Below are positions 5,787-14,543 of a stretch of DNA of 15,213 bases, in pieces. The notes beneath the pieces were generated by a model. It had not been told where the DNA came from, made no database searches, and worked only from the letters and a program-made list of their open reading frames with translations. The translations under genes and the position numbers were made by a program. Positions within the stretch are counted from its first letter, which is position 1. The number at the start of each line of letters is the position of its first letter. The DNA lies in contig CAYJEM010000050.1 of assembly GCA_964369175.1 (NCBI GenBank), positions 1-15,213 on the forward strand. The letters are read 5' to 3'. Origin of the DNA: Tannockella sp964369175. Its GTDB lineage: Bacteria; Bacillota_I; Bacilli_A; Erysipelotrichales; Coprobacillaceae.

Positions 5787-7259
5787 CTATAAATTACTAT
5801 ATCCCATTAAATGAATATCAACTTCTCTTGCAACATTACGCCCCTCTTTTAAAGCCCAAACTATTAAACTTTGTCCTCGACGCATATCACCTGCAACAAA
5901 AATATTATTTACATTTGTATTAAAATTTGTGTCTTTTACATTACCTCTATTATCAACAGCAACACCAAAAGTGTCAATTGTATACTGCTCGCTACCAATA
6001 AATCCGGCAGCAATAAATACAGCATCAGCTTCAACTTCAAATGTTTCTCCTGATGGTTGCATCATAACTTTTCCATTACTTACAATAGGTGATAATTTCG
6101 ATATTATTGCCCCAGTTACATTACCATTTGCATCTTTTGTAAACTCCTGAACTGTTGTTTGGAAAATACGTGGATCATTTCCAAATTTAGCGATTGCCTC
6201 AACTTGTCCATAATCTGTTTTTAATACTAGTGGCCATTGAGGCCATGCATTTTCCTTTGTACGATGAATCGGTAGTTTTGGCATCATTTCAAGCTGTACT
6301 ACTTCCTTACACCCTTGACGAATCGCCACCCCTACACAGTCATTACCAGTATCTCCACCACCAATAACTAACACCTTTTTATCTTTTGTATTAATTGCTT
6401 TTCCATCTTCTAAATTAGAATCTAGTAAACTTTTTGTCACACTCTTTAAGTAATCAACAGCAAAGTAAATACCTTTTGCTTCTCTACCTGCCACTTGGAT
6501 ATCGCGTGCTTTACTCGCTCCACAACATAATACTACTGCATCATATTTTTGTGCTAACTCATCACCAGATATATCTTTTCCAATATCACAATTTGTAACA
6601 AATTCAATACCTTCTTCTTTCATGATATTAATACGACGATCTATTGTCCATTTTTCGATTTTCATATTAGGTATACCATACATCAATAAGCCACCAACAC
6701 GGTCACTTCTTTCATATACAGTCACTAAGTGGCCTCTTCTATTTAACCACTCGGCAGTTGCTAGTCCAGCTGGTCCACTTCCCACTATTGCAACCGTTTT
6801 CCCACTACGTACTTTTGGTGGCATTGCCTTAATATATCCTTTTGCATATGCTTCTTCAATAATTGCATATTCATTTTCTCTAACAGTTACCGAGTCACCG
6901 CTAGTAAGACCACACGTACATGCTGCCTCACATGGTGCAGGACACGCTCTAGATGTAAACTCTGGAAAACGATTTGTTGCACTCAATCTACGATATGCAA
7001 GTTCATAGTTTCCTTTATAGATTAAATCATTCCATTCAGGAATCAAGTTATTTAGTGGACATCCACTTGTCATACCAGCAATGATACTACCATTTTGACA
7101 AAATGGTACCCCACAATCCATACAACGAGAAGCTTGTTGCATTTGCTCTTCTTTTGAAATCGCAATATGAAATTCATCAAAGTTTGAAATTCTATCTAAT
7201 GGTGCAATCGTTTTACTTGTTAAACGTGCGTAATCTAAAAATCCAGTTATTTTACCCAT
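5787..7259 (-). CDS. gltD: Glutamate synthase (NADPH) small subunit
   Basis: 490 residues, the usual size. This subunit oxidises NADPH on FAD and passes electrons through Fe-S clusters to the large subunit, which makes glutamate. The N-terminal Fer4_20 domain has Cys 46, 49, 54 and 67 (CMDCGVPFC...CPL) and Cys 106, 110, 114 and 116 (CPAPCEAACTC), ligands for two 4Fe-4S clusters. The FAD-binding Rossmann motif VGSGPAGLA starts at 159; the NADPH-binding motif VIGGGDTGND lies near residue 297; a C-terminal GD-type FAD motif NIFVAGDMRRGQS is near 460. It follows gltB by nine bases, with AGGAGA (7265-7270) overlapping the end of gltB, so the pair is coupled. In Bacillus nomenclature this protein is called GltB. 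A homologous NfnB or dihydropyrimidine dehydrogenase chain is excluded by the context. Confidence 0.96.
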   Translation of the reverse strand: MGKITGFLDYARLTSKTIAPLDRISNFDEFHIAISKEEQMQQASRCMDCGVPFCQNGSIIAGMTSGCPLNNLIPEWNDLIYKGNYELAYRRLSATNRFPEFTSRACPAPCEAACTCGLTSGDSVTVRENEYAIIEEAYAKGYIKAMPPKVRSGKTVAIVGSGPAGLATAEWLNRRGHLVTVYERSDRVGGLLMYGIPNMKIEKWTIDRRINIMKEEGIEFVTNCDIGKDISGDELAQKYDAVVLCCGASKARDIQVAGREAKGIYFAVDYLKSVTKSLLDSNLEDGKAINTKDKKVLVIGGGDTGNDCVGVAIRQGCKEVVQLEMMPKLPIHRTKENAWPQWPLVLKTDYGQVEAIAKFGNDPRIFQTTVQEFTKDANGNVTGAIISKLSPIVSNGKVMMQPSGETFEVEADAVFIAAGFIGSEQYTIDTFGVAVDNRGNVKDTNFNTNVNNIFVAGDMRRGQSLIVWALKEGRNVAREVDIHLMGYSNL

Positions 7260-7268
7260 CTCTATCTC

Positions 7269-10200
7269 CTACTTTCCATTTTTAATTGCATAAAATGCTT
7301 CAATTTGTGCTTCTTCATTTGTTAATCCTTTTGCTTCATTTTGTTTTATAAGGTTTAACATATGTTTATAGTCGTATGGGAATACTTTTTTAAATTTTGG
7401 TAAATATTCTTCAAAATTATTTAAAATATCTTTTCCTTTTTGACTTCCTGTTTTGCTTACGTGCTCTTCAATTAATGATTTTAAAACAGCACTATCTTCA
7501 TCATTTTCAATAGATGATAACTCTACCATTGCTTTATTAACATTTTGATAGAAATTAGATTTTTCATCAAGAACATATGCGATTCCACCAGACATTCCAG
7601 CAGCAAAGTTTTTCCCAGTTGTACCAAGTACTGCGACAATACCACCTGTCATATATTCACAACCATGATCACCCACACCTTCAACAACAGCATGAACACC
7701 AGAGTTACGTACAGCAAATCTTTCACCAGCAACACCTGCAGCAAATAGTTTTCCACCAGTTGCTCCATACAATGAAACATTACCAATTAAGATATTTTCG
7801 CTATGTTTATAGGTTGCTTTATCGCTTGGATAAACAATTATTTCTCCTCCAGATAACCCTTTACCTGTATAGTCATTACAATCACCAACAAGTTCTAATG
7901 TTAACCCTTTAGGAATAAATGCTCCAAAACTTTGTCCCCCACTACCAATACATTTTACTTTGTACATACTTTCATCTAAGGTATTGCGATAACGCTTCGT
8001 TATTTCACTTCCAAAAATCGTACCTGTAGAACGGTCTAGATTATTTACTTCAATTTCCATCGAAGCAGGCTCTTTTTTATCTAAAGCATCTATGAATGTT
8101 GGTAAGATATTTTTCATATCAACCGTTGATTCTAATTCAAAATCATACCCATCTGCTTTATTATAATAGATATTTGTATTTGTGTTTTCTGGATTATGTA
8201 ACAATGCACTTACATCTACCTTACTTCCACGTTTGCTTGTAATATTTTGACGTTTCTTTAATAAGTCTGTTCTACCAACAAGTTCTTCTATCGTTCGAAT
8301 ACCTAGCTTTGCCATATACTCTCGAAGTGACTCAGCCATATATAACATAAAGTTTTCAACATACTCAGGTTTTCCAATAAAGCGTTCACGTAATTTTGGA
8401 TTTTGCGTTGCAATACCCATTGGGCATGTATCTAAATTACATACACGCATCATAACACACCCTAGAGCAACAAGTGGTCCTGTTGCAAATGAGAATCGTT
8501 CAGCACCTAGCATTGCTGCAATTGCGATTTCACGACCTGACATAAGTTTACTATCTGTTTCTAGTTGTACTCGACTACGTAACCCATTCATAATTAGGGT
8601 TTGATGAGTTTCAGCAACACCTAATTCAAATGGTAATCCGGCATGGTGAATCGAAGCAGTCGGAGCTGAACCTGTACCACCATCATACCCACTGATTGTT
8701 ATGTGACCTGCTCCAGCTTTTGCAACCCCAGCAGCAATTGTTCCAACACCAGCCTCACTAACTAATTTTACTGAAATTTCAGCATCACGATTAGCATTTT
8801 TTAAATCATAAATTAATTGTGCTAAATCCTCTATTGAGTAAATATCATGATGTGGTGGTGGTGAAATTAAACCAACACCTGGTGTTGAATAACGAGTTTT
8901 AGCTACCCATGGATATACTTTTGTTCCTGGAAGATGACCACCTTCACCTGGTTTTGCACCTTGAGCAACTTTTATTTGTATTTCTTTAGCACTTACTAAA
9001 TATGTACTTGTTACTCCAAAACGAGCAGATGCTACTTGTTTTACCGCACTATTACGATCTAATCCATCACTACCTACTTGATGACGCGCTTCATCTTCTC
9101 CACCTTCACCAGTATTACTTTTAGCACCTAAGTTATTCATAGCGATTGCAAGTGCTTCATGTGCTTCTTTCGATAGTGAACCATAACTCATTGGACCAGT
9201 ACTAAAGCGTTTTACAATTTCTCTTGCACTTTCAACTTCATTAATATCAATACCACCATCTACTGGATATTCAAAATCCAATAAATTACGTAAATGATAA
9301 AGACTTTCATTTTCATATAATTTTTCTTCATATTCTCTAAATAACTCATAGTTACTTGTTTGTACTGCTTGTTGTAATAAATGAATAGTTGCGGGGTTAT
9401 ATAAATGTTGTTCTTTACCACTACGCATTTTTAGAGACCCTATACTATCCAATCCTTCATAAGTATCTAATCCTAATGGATCAAAGGCATTTCGATGATG
9501 TGTTTCTACATCTTCTTGAATACAATCTAACCCAATACCACCAACACGGCTTGTTGTTCCAGTGAAGTATACATCGATAACTTCTTTAGAAATTCCAATA
9601 CATTCAAAGATTTGACTTCCTTGGTAACTTTGAATTGTTGAAATACCCATCTTTGAAGCAATCTTTACAATACCATCTAAAATTGCAGTATTATAGTCTT
9701 CAACTGCTGCATAGTAATCTTTATTTAACAATCCAGTTGTTTGAAGCATACGAATTGATTCGTGTGCGATATATGGATTAATAGCACTTGCACCATAACC
9801 AAGTAATGTTGCAAATTGATGAACTTCTCTTGGTTCTCCACTTTCTAAAACAATTGATACTGCTGATCTTTTTCTAGTACGAACTAAATGTTTTGATACA
9901 CCAGAGACTGCAAGTAATGAAGGTATTGCCACGTTACACTCATCTACACCACGATCTGATAATATAATAATATTAGCTCCATTATGGTAAGCTTTATCAA
10001 CTTCTACAAATAATCTATCTAATGCTTCCTTTAGACTTGTACCTTTATAATATAATATAGATATTGTTGCAACCTGTAATCCAGGTTTATCTAAAGATTT
10101 TATTTTTAATAAGTCAGTTTGACTTAGAATTGGATTTTTCACTTTTAAAACACGACAATTTTCAGAAGTTTCTTCAAGTAAATTACCTTTTGAACCAATA

Positions 10201-11819
10201 TACACAGTTGTATCAGTAACAATTTTTTCACGAATTGCATCAATTGGTGGATTTGTAACTTGAGCAAACTTTTGTTTGAAATAATTAAATAATGGTTGAT
10301 TATTTGTACTTAATACAGCAAGCGGAGTATCGTTACCCATCGCTCCATGTGGTTCATTACCTTTTGTAGCCATTGATAGTAATGCCTCATGAACTTCTTC
10401 ATATTTATAGCCAAATGCTTTTTGCATAGAAATCAATTCACTATTTGTATATGTAGGTATAGCTACATTTGGGATTTTTAAATCTTGTAAAGTAACTAAA
10501 CTCTTGTCTAACCATTCACCATAAGGTTTCTTTGATGCATAGGTTTCTTTTACTTGTTCATCATCAATTAATTCACCTTTTACTAAATCAACAAGCAACA
10601 TCTTTCCAGGACGTAATCGTTCTTTACAAGCAATATTTGATTCTTCTACATCTAATACACCAACTTCACTTGATAATATTAATTTACCATCTTTGGTTAC
10701 ATAATAACGACTTGGACGTAATCCATTTCTATCTAATACTGCACCCATTACATCTCCATCAGAGAACAAAATTGCAGCTGGACCATCCCATGGCTCTAAC
10801 ATAGTTGCATAATATTGATAAAAGTCTTTTTTTGTTCGACTCATGTTTCCATCATTTGCCCATGGCTCAGGAATTGTTGCCATTACTGATAATGGTAATT
10901 CCATACCATTCATTACCATAAATTCTAAAGCATTATCTAGCATTGCACTATCAGAACCGTCACGGTTAATAATTGGCATAACTTTTGTAATATCGTCTTT
11001 TAAAAATGGACTAGATACAGTTTCTTCTCTTGCTAACATTAAATCCGCATTTCCTTGAATCGTATTAATTTCACCATTATGACAAATAAAACGATTTGGA
11101 TGAGCACGCATCCAACTTGGCATTGTATTCGTTGAAAAACGACTATGTACTAACCCAATTGCAGATGTATAATCATTATCTTGTAAATCTAGATAAAATT
11201 CGCGTAATTGTTGTACTAAAAACATTCCTTTATATACAATTGTACGACTTGAAAGACTACATACATATGTTTCATTACTATTTCCTTGTTCAAAAATACG
11301 ACGAACAACATATAACATTCTATCGAAATCAATCCCTTGATTAATCGTTTTTGGTTTCTTTATAAAACATTGCCAAATTGATGGCATACAATCTAGTGCT
11401 TGCTTTCCAAGTACGGTTTCATCAGTCGGTACTTTACGCCATCCTAAAAATTCTAAACCTTCTTTTTTTAGTACTATTTCAAAATGACGCATCGTTTGAT
11501 TACGAATATTTTCATCTTGTGGTAAAAAGAACATCCCTATACCATAATCTCTTTCATTTCCAATTTCAAAATTAGTACATACTTTTGAAAAGAATGTATG
11601 ACTAATTTGAACTAAAATACCAACACCATCACCAGTTTTTCCTGCTGCATCTTTACCAGCACGATGCTCAAGTTGCTCTACTATTGTTAAAGCATCACAT
11701 ACTGTTTGATGCGTTTTGTGTCCATTAATATCTACAACAGCACCGATACCACAGTTATCATGTTCAAATTTAGAATCATATAATCCTATTGGTTGTTTTT
11801 TATGTGTAAAATTTTCCAT
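7269..11819 (-). CDS. gltB: Glutamate synthase (NADPH) large subunit
   Basis: 1516 residues, full length. With 2-oxoglutarate and glutamine it makes two glutamates, the GOGAT half of ammonia assimilation. Domains in order: class II glutamine amidotransferase with Cys23 (HDNCGIG) as the nucleophile exposed after removal of a 22-residue propeptide; a central domain (about 450-760); the FMN-binding synthase barrel (about 810-1200) with GEGGEDEARH and KPGEGGHLPG; the 3Fe-4S cluster CX5CX4C at Cys 1121, 1127 and 1132 (CVMMRVCNLDTC); and the C-terminal right-handed beta-helix GXGXG domain (about 1265-1440). The start ATG has AGGGGG (11826-11831) six bases upstream. It has its own promoter and forms an operon with gltD. 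No GltC-like LysR activator gene is adjacent. In Bacillus the protein is named GltA. Confidence 0.97.
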   Translation of the reverse strand: MENFTHKKQPIGLYDSKFEHDNCGIGAVVDINGHKTHQTVCDALTIVEQLEHRAGKDAAGKTGDGVGILVQISHTFFSKVCTNFEIGNERDYGIGMFFLPQDENIRNQTMRHFEIVLKKEGLEFLGWRKVPTDETVLGKQALDCMPSIWQCFIKKPKTINQGIDFDRMLYVVRRIFEQGNSNETYVCSLSSRTIVYKGMFLVQQLREFYLDLQDNDYTSAIGLVHSRFSTNTMPSWMRAHPNRFICHNGEINTIQGNADLMLAREETVSSPFLKDDITKVMPIINRDGSDSAMLDNALEFMVMNGMELPLSVMATIPEPWANDGNMSRTKKDFYQYYATMLEPWDGPAAILFSDGDVMGAVLDRNGLRPSRYYVTKDGKLILSSEVGVLDVEESNIACKERLRPGKMLLVDLVKGELIDDEQVKETYASKKPYGEWLDKSLVTLQDLKIPNVAIPTYTNSELISMQKAFGYKYEEVHEALLSMATKGNEPHGAMGNDTPLAVLSTNNQPLFNYFKQKFAQVTNPPIDAIREKIVTDTTVYIGSKGNLLEETSENCRVLKVKNPILSQTDLLKIKSLDKPGLQVATISILYYKGTSLKEALDRLFVEVDKAYHNGANIIILSDRGVDECNVAIPSLLAVSGVSKHLVRTRKRSAVSIVLESGEPREVHQFATLLGYGASAINPYIAHESIRMLQTTGLLNKDYYAAVEDYNTAILDGIVKIASKMGISTIQSYQGSQIFECIGISKEVIDVYFTGTTSRVGGIGLDCIQEDVETHHRNAFDPLGLDTYEGLDSIGSLKMRSGKEQHLYNPATIHLLQQAVQTSNYELFREYEEKLYENESLYHLRNLLDFEYPVDGGIDINEVESAREIVKRFSTGPMSYGSLSKEAHEALAIAMNNLGAKSNTGEGGEDEARHQVGSDGLDRNSAVKQVASARFGVTSTYLVSAKEIQIKVAQGAKPGEGGHLPGTKVYPWVAKTRYSTPGVGLISPPPHHDIYSIEDLAQLIYDLKNANRDAEISVKLVSEAGVGTIAAGVAKAGAGHITISGYDGGTGSAPTASIHHAGLPFELGVAETHQTLIMNGLRSRVQLETDSKLMSGREIAIAAMLGAERFSFATGPLVALGCVMMRVCNLDTCPMGIATQNPKLRERFIGKPEYVENFMLYMAESLREYMAKLGIRTIEELVGRTDLLKKRQNITSKRGSKVDVSALLHNPENTNTNIYYNKADGYDFELESTVDMKNILPTFIDALDKKEPASMEIEVNNLDRSTGTIFGSEITKRYRNTLDESMYKVKCIGSGGQSFGAFIPKGLTLELVGDCNDYTGKGLSGGEIIVYPSDKATYKHSENILIGNVSLYGATGGKLFAAGVAGERFAVRNSGVHAVVEGVGDHGCEYMTGGIVAVLGTTGKNFAAGMSGGIAYVLDEKSNFYQNVNKAMVELSSIENDEDSAVLKSLIEEHVSKTGSQKGKDILNNFEEYLPKFKKVFPYDYKHMLNLIKQNEAKGLTNEEAQIEAFYAIKNGK

Positions 11820-11836
11820 CGTATACCCCCTATTTA

Positions 11837-11855
11837 AATAGACTTTATCTCTATT
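11837..11855 (-). promoter_or_regulatory. Hairpin in the gltB leader
   Basis: AATAGA (11837-11842) and TCTATT (11850-11855) can form a 6-bp stem with a 7-base loop in the short leader RNA. TCTATT also pairs with a second AATAG directly before the Shine-Dalgarno (palindrome CTATTTAAATAG, 11830-11841), so two pairings exclude each other. The stems are AT-rich and weak. Confidence 0.3.
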
Positions 11856-11865
11856 AGTTCGTTAT

Positions 11866-11894
11866 AGTATACAATACATTTTTAACACTTTCAA
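11866..11894 (-). promoter_or_regulatory. Promoter of the gltBD operon
   Basis: On the minus strand, -35 TTGAAA (11889-11894) and -10 TATACT (11866-11871) are separated by 17 bases; each matches the consensus at five of six positions. The leader is about 40 bases. Confidence 0.75.
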
Positions 11895-11908
11895 TAAGTA
11901 ATTAATAT

Positions 11909-11941
11909 TTTTTATCATAATTAGAACTTTTTATTATAAAT
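11909..11941. repeat. Direct repeat upstream of the gltB promoter
   Basis: TTTTTATCATAATT (11909-11922) and TTTTTATTATAAAT (11928-11941) agree at 12 of 14 bases with a 19-base offset, close to two helical turns. They lie 15-47 bases upstream of the -35, where an activator site or an A-tract UP element would be. The low complexity makes chance similarity possible. Confidence 0.3.
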
Positions 11942-11950
11942 CAAAACAAC

Positions 11951-11977
11951 AATAAAAGCTAACCGACCTAGTTAGCT
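11951..11977 (-). terminator. Terminator of the HD-domain gene, with the stop codon in its loop
   Basis: AGCTAAC (11957-11963) and GTTAGCT (11971-11977) form a 7-bp stem around a 7-base loop, followed on the minus strand by TTTTATT. The TAG stop (11968-11970) is in the loop and the last codons form one arm of the stem, so a translating ribosome should interfere with folding. Confidence 0.65.
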
Positions 11978-12540
11978 TCTTTAGCAAGCTCATCAATTGT
12001 TTTATGTGCTAATAATTCAAAGTGTTGAATGATCATTTGATACTGATTTTTTGTTTCAATAGAAACTTCCTTGTACCTTCTTTCAACGTCTTCAATGCGT
12101 TTTTGATAACCTATATATTCTGTTGTACAAACCATATCACATAATTGTATTAACATATCATATTCATCGTATTCTAGCGACTCCATAATTCCTATAAATT
12201 CCTCGTATTCAGCATTAGTTATATCACATTTACCTAGATATTCACTTCGATCTTTTCTCGTATATGTATGACTAATACAAACTTTAGCAACCAACTCATA
12301 CCCTAGACTTTTCATATAGTGATAACCATCATACATATGGGCCATTGCAGTATGTCCCCTGCTTCGTCCAATATCATGCATTAACCCAAGTACATATGCT
12401 TTATCGCTATCCATATTACACGCTGTAGCGATCGTACTTGCAAGCGTTGCAACAACCTTGCAATGTTCAACCCAATCTCCAGGATTTGACAGTCTACCTT
12501 TTTCTAATATTTTATTTGCTTCTTCAACTGATGGATACAT
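11968..12540 (-). CDS. HD-domain phosphohydrolase
   Basis: 190 residues. The HD metal-binding signature is complete: His26 (WVEHCKVV), His55-Asp56 (LMHDIGRS), His91 (ISHTY) and Asp135 (LCDMV). The domain spans about residues 22-140 and a helical tail follows. Proteins of this type are cytoplasmic metal-dependent phosphohydrolases acting on nucleotides or phosphate esters; the substrate cannot be read from the sequence. It lacks the synthetase domain of RelA/SpoT and the residues of the YqeK Ap4A hydrolase group are not obvious. The start ATG is preceded by AAAGGAA (12551-12557), a little far at ten bases. It is a single-gene unit between two terminators, so neither glt nor manA context informs its function. 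Confidence 0.82.
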   Translation of the reverse strand: MYPSVEEANKILEKGRLSNPGDWVEHCKVVATLASTIATACNMDSDKAYVLGLMHDIGRSRGHTAMAHMYDGYHYMKSLGYELVAKVCISHTYTRKDRSEYLGKCDITNAEYEEFIGIMESLEYDEYDMLIQLCDMVCTTEYIGYQKRIEDVERRYKEVSIETKNQYQMIIQHFELLAHKTIDELAKEAN

Positions 12541-12581
12541 TTTTTTCTATTTCCTTTCATAGTCTAATGATTATTTTCTTT

Positions 12582-12587
12582 AGTATA
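12582..12587 (-). promoter_or_regulatory. Possible -10 of the HD gene promoter
   Basis: TATACT (five of six) on the minus strand, about 40 bases before the HD gene start and just after the manA terminator. The hexamer 17 bases upstream (TTTTCT) is a poor -35. Confidence 0.35.
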
Positions 12588-12597
12588 CTCTCTTTAT

Positions 12598-12635
12598 AAA
12601 AAAAAGAAAACCATACTTACATTATAAGTACGGTT
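12598..12635 (-). terminator. Rho-independent terminator of the SDR-manA operon
   Basis: AACCATACTTA (12609-12619) and TAAGTACGGTT (12625-12635) form an 11-bp stem with a 5-base loop. In the minus-strand RNA the one non-Watson-Crick position is a G-U pair, while in the plus-strand RNA it would be an A-C mismatch, so the structure favours the minus direction. A U-rich tract (TTCTTTTTTTT) follows. Confidence 0.88.
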
Positions 12636-12641
12636 CTATTC

Positions 12642-13586
12642 CTAAATGTTCTTTTTACCAACAATAATTCTACCTGTAGTCTTAATAGTAAAATTACCAC
12701 AAGTAATTGGTATAAAAATTGAATCAGTTTTATGAACTACAATTTCTTTTCCTTCATGAATAAGTGTTGCATCAGCATCTAAAAAAGCAATTGTCATAAA
12801 GGTTTTGTTATTTGTGTCGAATACGAATTCATTTTTAATATCATATAATTCACAAATAAAATCCGGACATCTAGCAAGCTCTTTTTTCATTGTTTCTTTA
12901 ATATCAACAACCGGCGACGATATTACTTTTGTTTGTTTACTTAAATCTACCACATCAAAGCTTTTATCAACATGTAACTCTCTTTTATTACCAGATGCAT
13001 CAACTCGATTGAAGTCATAAAAGCGATATGTTGTATTTGAATTGCCACCAACTTCATAAGCAAAAATGTTTGCCCCTAAAGCATGAATCATCGTTGCATC
13101 AATAAACACAAAATCACCTTTTTTAACAGGATGTTTGATTACATACTGTTCTAATGTTCCATCAAGTACTGCTGCTTTAATCTTTTCTTTATCATCAATT
13201 GTAGTTCCAGCAATAAGCGTAGCTCCTGGCGCTGCATCAATAATATACCAACATTCCGTTTTACCATTATCGTTTTCATGCATTCTAGCATACTCATCAC
13301 CAGGATGAACTTGAATAGATAAACTATCAACCGTATCCAAATATCCAGCGCGTAACATTTGATCAATTGTAAAATCACCAATTGTTTCTTCTTTATACGT
13401 ATTAATAAACTCTAAGAAATTCATTCCTTTATATTGTTCATTTAAAACCATATTTTGCATATGAGGATGGGCACTAATCTCCCAACTTGCACCATATTCT
13501 TTGCAATCAACATTACGTAAATCTGTTAAAGTATGTCCTGCCCAAATCGTTTTATCATAAGCTGGGGTTAAACGTATTGGTTCCAT
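12642..13586 (-). CDS. manA: Mannose-6-phosphate isomerase, class I
   Basis: 314 residues, the usual size of the short Bacillus-type ManA. It interconverts mannose-6-phosphate and fructose-6-phosphate in the cytoplasm using zinc. The cupin metal ligands are visible: Gln92 and His94 (SIQVHPGDEYA), Glu111 (KTECWYI) and His168 (DATMIHALG). The conserved substrate Arg lies in NTTYRFYDFNR, about residue 188. WGG-type N-terminal residues are replaced by KTIWAGHTL (12-20), as in this subgroup. The ribosome site GGGAG is within the end of the preceding SDR gene, three bases separate the genes, and a terminator follows, so it is the second gene of a two-gene operon. Which route it serves (mannose uptake or GDP-mannose supply) is not shown by the neighbours. 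Confidence 0.94.
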   Translation of the reverse strand: MEPIRLTPAYDKTIWAGHTLTDLRNVDCKEYGASWEISAHPHMQNMVLNEQYKGMNFLEFINTYKEETIGDFTIDQMLRAGYLDTVDSLSIQVHPGDEYARMHENDNGKTECWYIIDAAPGATLIAGTTIDDKEKIKAAVLDGTLEQYVIKHPVKKGDFVFIDATMIHALGANIFAYEVGGNSNTTYRFYDFNRVDASGNKRELHVDKSFDVVDLSKQTKVISSPVVDIKETMKKELARCPDFICELYDIKNEFVFDTNNKTFMTIAFLDADATLIHEGKEIVVHKTDSIFIPITCGNFTIKTTGRIIVGKKNI

Positions 13587-13589
13587 TTT

Positions 13590-14447
13590 CTATCTCCCAA
13601 AGTCTGCAATAATTCTTGCAATATCATCTTCAAACGTTGTTAAATTTACACCTGCTGCTTTAATCTTTGTATTATCTAAACGATAATCACGTCGACGATC
13701 TGCGTAGCGTTCATGGTCAGGTAAAATATAACTAGCAATATCTTCTTCACTATATCCAAATTCTTTTGCGATATATTTGGCTGCATCATATGTGCTTTGA
13801 TTATTTACACTTGATAAGTGGTATACTCCTGATTCCATTGTAATAATTGTATTGAAATAATCTGCAACATGTTGAGCATAAGTCATTCCACGCACTTCGT
13901 TTACAGTAAACTTAGTTGGTGTCTTTGACTTTAATGCTGCAAGAGTATTTCCAACAATATTCGCACTTGCTTTTACTCTAGGCATTGCTAGTCCCATTAA
14001 CCATGAAAAACGTAAAATAATATAATCTTCTAAGTTTTCACGAATATATAAGTCTGCTTCTGCTTTTTGAATACCATATTTCGATACAGATTCTAATTTT
14101 GCTTCTTCCTTGAATGGACCTTTTACAGTTTTACCATTAAAACATTGCTCTGTTGAAAAGAAAACCATACGCTTCCCTTTAGCTTTACATACATCAGCAA
14201 TCATGTTTGTTGATACCGTATTAATATTTCTAGTTAACTCTGGTTGCTCTTCACAAATTTGAGTAACTGCAAGACCTGCAGTATGAACGACAATATCAAA
14301 ATCTGTCTTTTCAAAATAATCTTTTACTGCATCTGGATTCGAAAAATCCAAATCTTCTTTATCAATACTAATATATTCATGTTCTGTGTTATACATTTGA
14401 ATAAGTGATGCTACATAACCATTTGCTCCAGTAATAAGTACTTTCAT
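13590..14447 (-). CDS. RmlD-like NAD(P)-dependent sugar reductase/epimerase (extended SDR)
   Basis: 285 residues, the usual length of dTDP-4-dehydrorhamnose reductase (RmlD). The N-terminus has the Rossmann motif TGANGYVAS (6-14); VVHTAGLA (53-60) is the NNAG-equivalent; the catalytic set is Ser98/Thr99 with Tyr124 and Lys128 (YxxxK in KYGIQKAE). The normal RmlD segment STDYVFDG reads STEQCFNG (98-105), so substrate specificity is uncertain. No rmlA, rmlB or rmlC gene is near; the partner is manA, three bases downstream, which suggests sugar-nucleotide or sugar-phosphate work rather than a complete rhamnose pathway. The start has AAGGAG at 14455-14460 with seven-base spacing, and the promoter upstream is strong. 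Alternatives are other extended SDR reductases or NAD-dependent epimerases. Confidence 0.82.
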   Translation of the reverse strand: MKVLITGANGYVASLIQMYNTEHEYISIDKEDLDFSNPDAVKDYFEKTDFDIVVHTAGLAVTQICEEQPELTRNINTVSTNMIADVCKAKGKRMVFFSTEQCFNGKTVKGPFKEEAKLESVSKYGIQKAEADLYIRENLEDYIILRFSWLMGLAMPRVKASANIVGNTLAALKSKTPTKFTVNEVRGMTYAQHVADYFNTIITMESGVYHLSSVNNQSTYDAAKYIAKEFGYSEEDIASYILPDHERYADRRRDYRLDNTKIKAAGVNLTTFEDDIARIIADFGR

Positions 14448-14478
14448 AATCTCTCTCCTTAGCTATTTTATTGTTTAT

Positions 14479-14506
14479 ATTATAACATAAACATTACATA
14501 AGTCAA
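14479..14506 (-). promoter_or_regulatory. Promoter of the SDR-manA operon
   Basis: On the minus strand, -35 TTGACT (14501-14506), a 16-base spacer and perfect -10 TATAAT (14479-14484) with TGT before it (extended -10). It is one of the best promoters in the window. Confidence 0.78.
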
Positions 14507-14510
14507 TGTA
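14495..14510. promoter_or_regulatory. Dyad over the -35 of the SDR-manA promoter
   Basis: TACAT (14495-14499) and ATGTA (14506-14510) flank six bases that contain most of the -35 hexamer. The arms are short (5 bp), so this is a candidate operator only. Confidence 0.3.
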
Positions 14511-14543
14511 GTGTAATTATATCATTACAATTATAATATAGTA

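Noticed and set aside
7545..11575. Several long reading frames on the plus strand inside gltB, including a Gln/His-rich one at 7577-7912.
   Set aside because: They are shadows of gltB: no ribosome site, biased composition without domains, and complete overlap with a fully recognisable enzyme.
12805..13381. Reading frames of 70-76 codons within manA on both strands.
   Set aside because: They overlap the conserved ManA coding sequence in other frames and have no start signals.
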